NCBI GenBank assembly: GCA_021234155.1
Contig: JAJEKV010000026.1
Span: forward strand, 16,482,283 to 16,546,282
Source of the DNA: Isoetes taiwanensis
Taxonomy: Eukaryota; Streptophyta; Lycopodiopsida; Isoetales; Isoetaceae
Length of the DNA: 64,000 bases
Reading direction: 5' to 3'
The notes below the pieces were generated by a model. That model searched no databases. It was given only the letters and a program-made list of their open reading frames with translations, and had not been told where the DNA came from. Every line of letters starts with the position of its first letter. Positions within the stretch are counted from its first letter, which is position 1. The position numbers were made by a program, and so were the translations under genes. This document shows positions 11,372 to 21,377 of the stretch, piece after piece.

Positions 11372-12323
11372 GTGTCTAGATAACGGCTAGTGTATAGATA
11401 GCTAAGATAACGGCTAGTGTGTAGCTAAGATAACGGCTATTGTGTAGATAACTTGACGTCTAGCTAGAATTAACCCTTATATGATTAGATAAATGATCAA
11501 TCTTTTATTGTTGTTTAAGTTGAGGTTATGATGGATTTATGATAGTTCCTTTGCTGCACCTCTTGTGCTTGTGGGATAAGGGAGGGTAGAGACCTAAAGG
11601 TTTAAATACATGACACGTCACTACGGATAATTAATGGTGCATTAACTATTCATAAGCTAAGGTTAGCTATGTAAATCATTAATTATTAAGGTGGAAACCT
11701 AACCCTAAACCCTAATTCGAATTTAGTGCTTAACCTAATATTAAAGAGGCTAAAATAGTAAATTAGTTAATGAAAACTAATGTGGAATTGCCACCATGCC
11801 CAAATCGATTGGGCAAGGCAGAACTGCTAACTTGGGACACCCAAATCCAATTTGCCCCAAAATCGAATTGAGGGACATTGGTGGAGGAAGAACCGTTGTT
11901 CAACTCTGTTCTAGCCAGAGGGATGGAGAACCAGAGAGATAATGGGTCTAGTTCTATGATTCCGGTTAGTAGTAGATAGCTTGGATTCCTAGTCAGTCAT
12001 AGGATTAACCTTTGTATGCGTAGTTGTTTGATTAGACTTTATCTCATGTTCTATTTGATATTATAGATGGTGTTCTGTGATAGTTCCTTTCTGTTCCTCC
12101 TGTGTTGTATTTCTTAAAGGGCGTAGAGACCTAAAGGCCATCTAGAAAATAGAGATGCTCCTAGCTAGGACCCCTTAGATCCCATTAAATGCGACATGTG
12201 CACCGGGCTGTGGATGCTATGATGTGGTTCAGCACCAAATAACGGTCACAACTAGTGAAGTGGGGGCGGAGCCTTGCTGAGCGTGGCCACTGGGGCTCCT
12301 ACATTGTGCTAGACTTATAGTCG
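11372..12323. other. Non-coding spacer with short tandem and paired repeats
   Basis: At 11377-11447 the motif GATAACGGCTAGTGTGTAG is repeated about three times. Two diverged copies of a roughly 70-bp motif (GATAGTTCCTTT...GTAGAGACCTAAAGG) lie at about 11541-11610 and 12077-12140. They could be remnants of terminal repeats of an older element, but I find no coding sequence between them. Confidence 0.4.
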
Positions 12324-12328
12324 GTCAC

Positions 12329-12680
12329 TGTTTGGATTCTTGGCATACACCCTGCAACAGCAGTCCATGACTGCCGGATGCTACAAAGCTGCCATGCTCA
12401 TGATCACAAAACAAGAACAAGACAAGGAAATATGTACAAAGAATGAAGGGGAACGTGGCCAAATGAGGCTCTCCAAATATGAGATAAACCTGAGTACATC
12501 TGAAGAGGCTCCGGTCTAATATAGTGTAGACCGCAAATCTGAGCCGTACATCTAACTAAATCTAATCCCTACAGTTATGTTGACCTAATCATGCCAAGTG
12601 TCAGTCTGTCACCACTGACACCTAACATGTGCATGCACCTAACATGTGCATGCACAATGTTAACCACTAGGTGGTTAACA
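12329..12680 (-). repeat. LTR (3' LTR of the minus-strand element)
   Basis: Left LTR of the 12329-15076 element. It begins TGTTTGG and ends GGTTAACA. A tandem CACCTAACATGTGCATG repeat sits near its right end. Confidence 0.85.
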
Positions 12681-13019
12681 CTGCCTCCCCCTAAAAGTTT
12701 TTAGCACGAAAATATGTACAGACTTTTATAAGACAAGTCTGACAATTACAACATGGTGCCAAAAATTAGGGGTAAAAATAATGGTAATGGTTGGGTGGTG
12801 TCGCCGCAAAAGATCGTCATGAATGCGTTGAGGACGAATAAGATCCGAAAGAACGTCGATGGAGAACATGGATCATAGGAACTGGGGCCAAAAAACATAA
12901 GGACCATCCCCTTATATTATGGGTAAGTCCATTGGAACAAATATTGCCCAAAAGTTCACGAAAAAAACTTAAAAAACAATGATTATAGGGAGCCTTCAAA
13001 ACATAAACACCTTAAAAGC

Positions 13020-13372
13020 ATCCCCCGTGATCAACCATAGGAGAGCGTGGCTATGCGTCACAATATTTGTGCAGAGCGTGGATGTTGAGCAAAAGGCATG
13101 GCCATAAGCAAGCAAAATGTGAGCGTGGGAGCATAAAGAGCGTGGCTGAAGCGTGGCTGGAGCGTGGGCGTGGGTCAAAGTTTGAGCGTGGGTCAACACG
13201 TGAGCGTGGGCATGGGCGTGGGAACATGAGCGTGGGTAAAAATAACAGCGTGGGTTATAGCGTGGAAAGTTTTCGGTCAACATAACTGGCGTGGAAAGAA
13301 TGCACGTGAAGCTATCGAAGCGTCGACGACGTGCCCTAGCGTGAGCCATAAAACCCTAGCGTGAGCCATAAA
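13020..13372. repeat. AGCGTGG-motif degenerate tandem repeat inside the LTR element
   Basis: The heptamer AGCGTGG or a near variant occurs well over a dozen times in about 350 bp with irregular spacing. The Arg- and His-rich reading frames on both strands here are by-products of this repeat and are not genes. Confidence 0.8.
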
Positions 13373-14720
13373 AACAATATTGTATCGGAGCCATAGATCT
13401 TAGGCGGCCAAATCATAGCCGTTCGCCTAAAAAACCCTAGAGTGAGCAGAAGAGGTCTTCGAAACAGCCGCTTATTTCCATGGCGACCAGATTTGAAGGG
13501 AAATGCTGGATATGGCAGCACAAATTCTGCTGGCTTACTGAATTTAGAAGCACAGATGGCAGGAAAAGGCGGTTTCTGAATCGGAGCTGTGGAAGCTGCC
13601 TCAACTTCGCCGGAAAGAGCTTGAATAGATAGATACTGTTTGATTTGCTGACCCAAACAGGACTTTGATGCAGGTACAGAGGTCGGCTTCAGAAATCATG
13701 ATGCTTCCACTTTGCAGGATAAAGCTTGAATAGATGGGTTAGCCTTTGATCGATGCTGCACAGTTTTGGATAGATAGATGAAAGATTTGACTGTGCTGTG
13801 CCCCACAAAGATATTCGAATTTAATCTTCCACTCTTAACTCCATGAAAAGATTTGCTTGTTTGCGCATGTCCCGAGGCTTAAAAATTAAAACATAAACGT
13901 GCTTGCTTGAAGACAGACTTTTGTTGCAGCCTGTATGTGCTTGGGCAGATGGATGGGGGCTGGCCACAGTGCTGGCCCTCTTGAAAAACTTGAATAAGAA
14001 TAGATAATTGGAAGCGCATAAAGTTTATGTGTTGCGAGGCTTAAGGTGCTTGAATCAAGCCAACTCTTATGGTAATTTATAAGCTCAAGAAACTTCGAAC
14101 TCGTATATGTGCAGGAGCCGATGGAGACAAAATAATCGGCTTTGAAGATTGCGTAAGAAAACCTTGAAACTAAAACAAATTAACCGGAACATATGGGCTC
14201 AAAGGGGGCTAGCCGAAAGGCCGGCCCTCGAAAAATAAACCGAAGAAGAATTGAAAGAGACTATTTTTGGTGTGCCAGAGCACGATTTCTGATAAAGCTG
14301 AAAGAAAAAAAGAGGATAATGAAAAAGGAGCATGATATTTTGACATTTTTTCAAAGAAGAGAAGAGAAAAGAGGATCAAACTTTTGATTTTTTTTGAAAA
14401 TCTTGCGAGAGAGGAGTCCGCCACCACTCCGTAAATCCTCAAACCGCAAACCGTACTTTGTCGCGACTTGAAGAACGTAGTCTTGAGAACGATTGACGAA
14501 ATTAAATTTGATCACCGGCGAATCATCGCCTTTTGAAAAACAAAGGCCTCCAAGCCGGATACACAAATCGACTTGGTTGGGCAAACTAAGGAAACCTAAC
14601 AGGGGGAAGAATAGTATACAAGAAGTCTTCAAAAGGGGAAAAATTGAGCAAAGCAAGACAACAAAGAAAAAGCAAGGGAGAAGAAAGTGATCACGAGGCG
14701 AACCCGCATAACGGCGCCAA

Positions 14721-15076
14721 TGTTTGGATTCTTGGCATACACCTCGCAACAAAGAGTCCATGATCACCGGATGCTACAAAGTCGCCATGCTCATGATCAC
14801 AAAACAAGAACAAGACAAGGAAATATGTACAAAGAATGAAGGGGAACGTGGCCAAATGAGGCTCTCCAAATATGAGATAAACCCGAGTACATCATCCAAG
14901 AGGTCTCCTGGTCTAATATAGTGTAGACCGCGAAATGAGCCATACATCTAACTAAATCTAATCCCTACACTTATGTTGACCTAATCATGCCAAGTGTCAG
15001 TCTGCCACCACTGACACCTAACATGTGCATGCACCTAACATGTGCATGCACAATGTTAACCACTAGGTGGTTAACA
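14721..15076 (-). repeat. LTR (5' LTR of the minus-strand element)
   Basis: Right LTR of the same element, bounded on its inner side by the TGGCGCC-type primer-binding site and on its outer side by GTCAC. Confidence 0.85.
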
Positions 15077-15081
15077 GTCAC

Positions 15082-15400
15082 TATGTGTGGGCGAGGTATG
15101 GGTCTGACGCCTCCTGGGTCGCAGGAAGCGTGCCTATACGGACGCCCTGGACTCGCTATAGATTTAGGGGGATAAGTCGGGTACAGATGCGTGTGCGTCC
15201 GGGTGGCATGTATCCTCTAGTACATCCATGGAACCATTGTGATTCTGGAGGGGATTCATCCCTTTCCTGCCTCATCGGACTGGGGAGATTTAACCTGGAG
15301 TAGTTTCATGGGTAACTCCATGAGATTGCATCTTCGGACGGCTACAACTATGCCATATCAGGATTCAACCTATCTGCAAAGTGTGCACAAGAGGGGCGTA
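15082..15400. repeat. X segment, copy 1 (unidentified repeat)
   Basis: A dispersed sequence (GTGCGTCCGGGTGGCATG, CTCATCGGACTGGGGAG, GCAAAGTGTGCACAAGAGG) found again at 25104-25425 and, diverged, at about 36915-37130. It is fused to LINE sequence at CCACCCATGAAAAA. No conserved reading frame is apparent. Confidence 0.6.
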
Positions 15401-15404
15401 TGGA

Positions 15405-15624
15405 TTGGACCACCCATGAAAAAAAGCGCCAGATCCATTGCTTCTATTCAAGCATAGCCGCACACCATCTCCAGATTGACACAGGGAGATGGATTGGGGA
15501 GCCGCATCACGAGAGGCTTTGTCAATGCAGCCAAGTTGGAGCTATTGAAGACGAATGCTACACCCTTCATGCATTCTGCAGTACTTCAACAAAATTTGTA
15601 TTTTCATTTGCTGCATTTACTTAA
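15405..15624 (+). mobile_element. LINE C-terminal fragment
   Basis: Encodes the degenerate HHLQIDTGRWIGEPHHERLC and IEDECY segments of the LINE ORF2 C-terminus, with small insertions relative to the 25430-25641 copy (CCATGAAAAAAAGCGCC versus CCATGAAAAAGCGC). Confidence 0.75.
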
Positions 15625-15731
15625 GGTAAAGTTGGGCGTCATATTATATATAAACTTGACATGCATAGGATCTCAAGTCTCCATATTATCTTATACACAG
15701 TTTTATTAACAATTTTGTTTAATTTAATGCC

Positions 15732-16004
15732 CTATTTGAACCAGAAAAAATGCGCCTTTGATCGAACTTGTCCAGCTTCTATGAACCAATAGCCTACTAC
15801 AATGGCACGAAGAGCTGGCCGCAAGCTCTTCAGAGCAAAGAAATGATAGAGAACATCTTTGAAGTCGGAATGCAAAGCCCATACCAATAATTTTGATGGA
15901 ATGACTACTTTACAAGGGTCAACAAGCACTCCCGATTTCTGTGCATTGTGAAAAAAAATTGATCTTACACCAACTGCAAAAACCTTCATCAACCAGAAGA
16001 GCAC
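15732..16004 (-). pseudogene. Unidentified exon-like segment in SD1 (direct-repeat left copy)
   Basis: A 90-codon open frame including FFHNAQKSGVLVDPCKVVIP and LVWALHSDFKDVLYHFFA. It is colinear with 9120-9350 and 25749-26024. A small change after HFFA alters the frame compared with the 26-kb copy (HFFAPEELSWPALRAIVV). The repeated preservation of a protein-like frame suggests a real exon of a duplicated host gene of unknown identity. Confidence 0.45.
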
Positions 16005-16935
16005 TCACGAGTTTATTATACGCATACACAGTGACTGCAAGAAAAATATGGACAAGCGGAAAACCTTCTAGAATGTGTGTGATCTTATACAGAGGCAGCC
16101 CCAGGAGGAAGAAAGCTTATTAGAACCAGATATTTCCATATCTGCAGCCTAGTGTGAAACTTCTGAGCAAGTCCCACATAGCAATAGAATGATGCATCGT
16201 AGAGTGCAGAAGGGGGAAATTTTGATTTGGCTCCCTTTCACGAGCCTGCACTACCACCAAAAAATGAGTGATTATATACATGCAGCTCTTTAAGAAAAAG
16301 GGAATGGAAGTAAAATGCAGACTTCCAAGAAGATTTAAGCTTGAAGTCAAAAGTTGAATTGGAATTATCTATAGGGTTTGAATATATTGTATAGAGAAAA
16401 TCTTACCTTTAGTTTGTAAAAACAGTTGAAGTAGAAACAAAGGGCAAAATGCTTGAGCTATATTTGTATCAACATGTGTAGCATAGAGTCCGCGAAGAAT
16501 AATCCCAAAGGAGAGGACCGAATCAAAGAACCAAAGCAATGTGTGCTCAACCTACCAACAAAATAGATTGTTGAGCAAATAGCATTCGAAATACCCTAAA
16601 AAAAGCAACATTTTTGAAGCCTTTTCATTTTTTAAGAAGGGCAAAAAAAAAAAAAAGCTTGTTTTGAGGAGAGAGACATTACATTTAAAAACTCATTAAG
16701 TATTTGTTGTTGAAAATAGAAGGAAATATAGTTTTGTGTTTTTGCAAGCTTAATATAAGTACTAAGAAAATCAAACATAGAAAAGAGAAAGAGTCTGAAA
16801 TCATGAATCAAAAAAAGAATTGTTCTAATTAAGCATTGTTGAAGAGACAAAGTTTTCAGTTGAAAAATCTTCATCAAAATATATTGAAATTCTTAGCACA
16901 TAGATTACAATGAAAGATAGTTTAAAATGTCAGTG

Positions 16936-16952
16936 CAGATAAATTTATACTG
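16936..16952. repeat. Isolated iteron, CAGATAAATTTATACTG
   Basis: A single copy of the half-palindromic form lies about 100 bp beyond the stop codon of the minus-strand gene. The same AGATAAATTTATAC form dominates the divergent promoter at 21234-21376. Confidence 0.75.
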
Positions 16953-17680
16953 AGGTGGCTCTTCCCAAATCCACGGGACTCTCTCTCCCCTTAGGATCGG
17001 GCCTCTTGCGAGGTTATAATAGCGTAGACGCCCCTCGATTCCAATGGTACAGTACAGTCAAGCTCTCGCTCGTGCACCACAAAGCTCCAGATCGACGAAC
17101 TCCACCTCCTCATCTCTTCTTCCCGTAAGTGGAGGCTGGATTTCTGTATATGTGCCTTTTACATCGCCAGCACCATTTTTTGCTCCCAGTTCCTCGTTTT
17201 CATCAGGAAAGGATTCACAAGAGCTTATCCTGGTCCTGATGAAACTTATTTTGTCCGGGTCTATGTCGACGGAGACAACATTGCGCCCCTGCTTAAGGGC
17301 TAAACTAACCGGTGCCCGAGCCGGAAAATCGTCTAAGATCCAAATCCCTGTATGAAAACCATCAGATCAAATTATTAATAAGTCATTTGTGGCTTCGATA
17401 ATGGGACACCACAAATTTTGTCCAATGTCTCTTAATTTTGCAAAACCGCCGGAACTGGAAACGCATTGCGGGGAGGAGTCTTCTCATTCGCTGTATTAAA
17501 GTGAACCATGGTTTTTTTGCCCTCATACCAGAAAACCCTATGTGAAAATGCTCGAAACAACTTACTAAGCCGGACCACCACCATGACCCTTAACGTTTGT
17601 TTTAAGCCCCGCCAAACAAAGACAACAATGAAATATTAGTAAAATAAAAACAAGGAAAATAAGTTAGCTCAATAGTGTGG

Positions 17681-17818
17681 CCGGTATAAATTTATACCGG
17701 GGTTGCCTTGTCAGTATAAATTTATACTGGCGTGGCGCAAGTCAGTATAAATTTATACGAACATTGCCTTGCTATATAAATTTAAACCTTAGGGCGGTTG
17801 TGGTATAAATTTATACCG
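17681..17818. repeat. Iteron cluster in the last intron (5 copies)
   Basis: Five TATAAATTTATA-cored units lie in the intron between exon 17859-18274 and exon 17058-17350. The first, CCGGTATAAATTTATACCGG (17681-17700), is a perfect 20-bp palindrome. The others show one or two changes. Confidence 0.9.
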
Positions 17819-18870
17819 TGGAGTTACTAAAAAGAAAAGCGTTAAATGTTAAGCTTACCAAACGCAGTTTTTCAAAGCCCGGCATTACGCATATAGCTCC
17901 CATAGGTTTAAGCACCGACGACCCTCCGGTTAGCGTGATAAGGTGACTTCCTTCGTGCCTTCCAAAAGAGTGGACTTGCACGTCGTGGAAAGCCTCATCG
18001 TCAAAAGCGGCGTCCCTTAATTTTGAAACCATAGGGAATATCTCGCAATGCATAATGTAAAGTTACGCTTCTCCAAAAGTGTCCCCAAATCGTCTGGTCA
18101 CCCTCAACAACTCTGTACATGCAAATTGACCAAACGTTGTAAATCTTTCATAAGAAGTGTCAAAGCTGCTAGTGGCGACCTCCTTTCCCCTGTTCGATTG
18201 CCTTAAGTCTCGCCTCTCTTCCTTGGCCCTCGAACCGTGGTTTAAAAATCCAAATGGAGCCCCTTTTTCTTGTTCTCAGAAGAATATTGTGAGAAAAAGG
18301 CACAAACACGTAACATATTTTTAGCAAAACTTACCCAGCCACTAAAGTTAACAAATAAGCTCTCTAATGATACTATCGATTGGTACAACTTGGGTACGTG
18401 AAGCTTGCACTCCTCCCAAATCCTCTAGGTTTAGCCGCTTCATTAACTTCGGCTGCGGTGACAATGTCTTTCCTCGACCGCAAAGAGAAACATGTTGTAA
18501 GACCAGAAAATGTAGAAGAAACACGGCATTGCAAATGTGGCTTACGTCTTAGCTTCCTTGGCCATTTCGTCTAATGTAAATTCCTTGGCCACGACTTTTT
18601 CCAAAAGGCGAACAAAAATTTCTTTGCTTTTTAGACCCTGTAACTGCGTCCAGGGTACAATGCTCATATTTTTCTGTTTTGATTCTCCACCCTTTTTTGG
18701 TTTTTCACTGCCGGGGGCTTGCTCTTTAAGCTCACCATCTTCGAACATACAAAAAATTCTTTCTTGAAGATCCCACACCTGTAAATGGACAAACGCCATT
18801 AGTTTAGTGTTGCTTAGCGTAAGAGAATATGTTGCACAGTCTACTGTCTAAATGCGCATGGTGTGTAGTC

Positions 18871-19076
18871 ACGGTATAAATTTATACCGTCCCTGGACAC
18901 GGTATAAATTTATACCGCGACTAGGCACGGTATAAATTTATACCGCGTGCCCACCCTGTATAAATTTAAACCGCCCCTAGTCGCGGTATAAATTTATATC
19001 GGGTTATCGTATAAATTTATACCGTGACTAGTCACCGTATAAATTTATAATCGCCACTTGTATAAATTTATACCGC
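18871..19076. repeat. Iteron cluster in intron 3 (8 copies)
   Basis: Eight units spaced by 9-14 bp of GC-rich linker (CCCTGGAC, CGACTAGGC and similar) within the intron 18779-19138. The first, ACGGTATAAATTTATACCGT, is a perfect palindrome. Confidence 0.9.
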
Positions 19077-20110
19077 GCCAAGGCACTTGTAACCACGCTA
19101 AACATACCACAAAACATAGAAAGCGAGCATTTACTTACTTGACCATCTCTCGAATGCCACCTGGTGAAAGTAGTTATCGTGTTGCTTTATTTGCCATAAT
19201 GGGCTTCTTATCGAGTCATAGGCGAGGCAAGACTGTCACACAAAGCTTCTCGAAGCTCCCGCAGGCTTGTTCTTTTGCTTTTTAAAATCCTCTCCATGCA
19301 TTTGTTTAAATTCCACGCACTCACGCATGAAACGGATCTTGTCTATTAAACTCATTTTTAATCAAGTCATTGTCGAGATTATGACTCACGGCAATGACTT
19401 TTGCTTCTTCATCTGTTACACCAACGTATATATGTGCTTCAACGCTCTTCCACACTTCGTTACAGCTTTCCTCTTTTGCTAGTTCTTTTCCTTGCCTTGT
19501 AACTATGTGTGCCTCCAAGAACGTAGTATGTGTAATCTTCAAGTCACCTTCTTGTAATCTTTTAGTTGGTTGCACTGACTCCTCTCCACCATAACAACTA
19601 GTGGCGACACATGGGCATGAGGATTCCTTCTCATTCTTTGTTTCAGTATAGCCACATGTGCCGCATACAGCTTCCGGACCTGTAGCACTCTGACCCCATC
19701 TTCATTTTTAGGTGGCCTCTTAATGGTGCTCAATGTCAAAGAAATAGTTTGCTTTAGCAGTTTAGTGTCATTCACCCGCTTGAGAATAGCACTTGATTTA
19801 GTCAAGGGCTTCACAACAATATCGCTCCGGGAGCCTTCGAAGAGCTTCGTTGACTCCTCTATAGTCAAAGACTTTGTGCCTCTAGATTTCTTTTTTTGTA
19901 GGAGCCCTGTATCTACTACCGGGGAATGCTTCCTACTCTTTCCCTTTGTTACCACTGGTTCCTCTTCCTCTTCTTCTTCTACTTCCTCGTCCTTCTCTTC
20001 AAGCGGAGTGGGGTACCACAGACCTTTGACCAACTTTGTTTCTTCGCAAAGCACCACTGACATCAAAATGTCCACTATATCCTGTAATGCAGGGTTAAGT
20101 TAGGAGGATG

Positions 20111-20129
20111 ACGGTATAAATTTATACGT
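20111..20129. repeat. Single iteron in intron 2
   Basis: One ACGGTATAAATTTATACGT unit sits in the middle of the 70-bp intron 20082-20151, between a GTAAGTATTG donor and a GCATTACAG acceptor. Confidence 0.9.
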
Positions 20130-20740
20130 AAAGACACTAAACAATACTTACATAGCCACTCTTGTAATTGTCAGCCACGTAGTCATGCACGTCTTTGGGT
20201 TTGCACATGCTTATTCGAAGCATTTTACTTTCAAGAACGTAGAAGACTTCCCCCTTGTCATGCATGCACTTCATTAAAAGTTCATCATCGACTTCAGAGT
20301 AAACAAGGTTGACAATTTCGCCGGCAGGGTAATAATCGTCAGACTTGTACTTGCCCTTTCCTGATTGATGACACAAGTAAAGGTACGCCTCAGTGGGTTT
20401 GCTCTCTCTTACCCGTGGACGCATTACCACGCCCTGTCTTTCATTCAGATGTTCAGGCTCTATTGGTGCAGCCTTTGATGACTGGCCCTTTTGTACAAAC
20501 CTGATCTTGGGGCTGGAAAAAGCGTAAAGAAGGCCATTTTTATGCAAGAAACAGAACCTTTTTCGACCTTTTGTAACATAAAAACAGTAAAAATAGAGGC
20601 GAAAAGAGCACAAAATCTACACTAAACTGTCACTTAATTTGTGTTATTTAAGCTTAAAACGCAAGAATATTACTAAAATATGAAGGTTCGCGACACTTCT
20701 TTAAGCACTAGACACCAAGATTCCAAAATGGTTACGGATG

Positions 20741-20971
20741 GGGTATAATTTATACCGCCGAAAGACGAAGCGGTATAAATTTATACCGAACCGCAATACG
20801 CTCGGTATAAATTTATAACGCAGTGCTCGAGCGGTATAAATTTATACCGCTCAAAACTACGGTCGGTATAAATTTATACGCAGGTGCTCGAAATGTATAA
20901 ATTTATACCGCTTCGAGCACCATGTATAAATTTATACCCATCCAGAACCATATCGGTATAAATTTATACCG
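20741..20971. repeat. Iteron cluster in intron 1 (8 copies)
   Basis: Eight units, mostly CGGTATAAATTTATACCG, in the first intron (20513-21035) of the methyltransferase gene, separated by 8-15 bp linkers of unrelated sequence. Confidence 0.9.
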
Positions 20972-21200
20972 GGGGCTTACACTCTAGCGATTTAAAACAA
21001 AAGAGAAACTAGAACAATGCGGGTAGTAGACTTACGTGGCCATGACAAGATAGACGCCACGTATAGACGCTCCGGAGAGCAAATAAGGGGGTATATAAGC
21101 CGCGACCGCGGCATCGACCGAAGCCGCGATATATAGAAAATAGGGGGCCGGCGCCGGGCTTAAGTACCTCTGCTAAGTGCGCCTCATATAGCTTCTCCAT

Positions 21201-21377
21201 AAAGTTTTCAATACAAGTGTCTCGTGAGTTTTCGTGATAAATTTATACCGCTTACGTTTCTATGTTGCCCTCCTCTCAGATAAATTTATACCATCTCTCA
21301 GATAAATTTATACGGTTGTCATTTTAAGTTTTTCTTCCTCAGATAAATTTATACCAACTCAGATAAATTTATACCGT
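21201..21377. promoter_or_regulatory. Divergent promoter with five AGATAAATTTATACC iterons
   Basis: The gap between the minus-strand start codon (21200) and the first plus-strand ATG (21378) is only 177 bp. It contains five half-palindromic units (21234-21250, then four between about 21278 and 21376). They read CAGATAAATTTATACC in one direction, so unlike the intron copies they are asymmetric. The TATAAA or ATAAAT cores could act as TATA boxes, and the repeats could bind an element-encoded protein to coordinate both genes. Both ideas are inference. Confidence 0.7.

Larger units (their letters stand above)
12329..15076 (-). mobile_element. Non-autonomous LTR retrotransposon (LARD/TRIM-like), structurally complete
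   Basis: Two direct repeats of about 352 and 356 bp (12329-12680 and 14721-15076), each running TGTTTGGATTC...GGTTAACA on the plus strand, are flanked by the same 5-bp target duplication, GTCAC (12324-12328 and 15077-15081). On the minus strand the sequence next to the right LTR is TGGCGCCGTTATGCGGG, which resembles the primer-binding site complementary to tRNA-Asp used by many plant LTR elements. A purine tract, AGGGGGAGGCAG, abuts the left LTR, so the element reads on the minus strand. The 2-kb interior has no gag or pol domain, so mobilisation would depend on another element. By eye the LTRs differ at a couple of dozen positions, implying an insertion of moderate age. Confidence 0.85.
14871..16570. 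repeat. 1.7-kb direct repeat, left copy (LTR end + X segment + LINE end + SD1 part)
   Basis: From TATGAGATAAACC inside the LTR to CCTACCAACA this stretch is nearly identical to 24896-26580. It contains the last 200 bp of the LTR, the GTCAC duplication, an unidentified X segment (15082-15400), a LINE C-terminal fragment (15405-15620) and part of SD1 including a truncated PGAP1-like exon near 16480-16560. Similarity to SD1 stops at 16570, where element A begins. Confidence 0.85.
17058..21200 (-). pseudogene. Multi-exon ParB-like/DNA amino-methyltransferase gene of element A
   Basis: Likely exons: 21036-21200 (MEKLYEAHLAEV start, GTAAGT donor), 20152-20512, 19139-20081, 18546-18778, one ending at 18335, 17859-18274 and 17058-17350 (TGA stop). 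Most junctions have good GTAAG donors, and the exon 2/3 join is phase-matched. The middle exon has basic and acidic linkers, then RMRRNPHAHVSPLVVMVE and GVTDEEAKVIAVSHNL, weakly recalling ParB-type domains. The C-terminal exons carry a DIPYG motif (18028-18042; family motif IV DPPY) followed by D-A-A-F-D-D, then FSGSGTG (17308-17328; motif I, AdoMet binding) and GRNVVSVDIDP. The IV-before-I order is that of beta-class N4/N6 methyltransferases. Several single-base frame changes, including one just before FSGSGTG, break this copy. ParB-methyltransferase fusions are known from phages and bacterial mobile elements. Confidence 0.6.

Noticed and set aside
11541-12140. Pair of diverged 70-bp motifs as LTRs of a small element
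   Set aside because: No TG...CA ends, primer-binding site or target duplication could be found.
12996-13349. Arg/His-rich open frames on both strands (for example HAHAHVLTHAQTLTHAHA)
   Set aside because: They are translations of the AGCGTGG tandem repeat inside the LTR element. The repeat keeps all frames open, and there is no start context or domain.
16936-21376. Possible CRISPR array from regularly spaced palindromic repeats
   Set aside because: The repeats are short, degenerate and split by exons of a spliced gene. Linkers vary from 8 to 15 bp, there are no cas genes and the genome is eukaryotic.
16936-21376. Iterons as a plasmid-type replication origin
   Set aside because: The AT-rich palindromes recall iterons, but they occupy introns and a promoter of a chromosomal element. 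There is no Rep gene.
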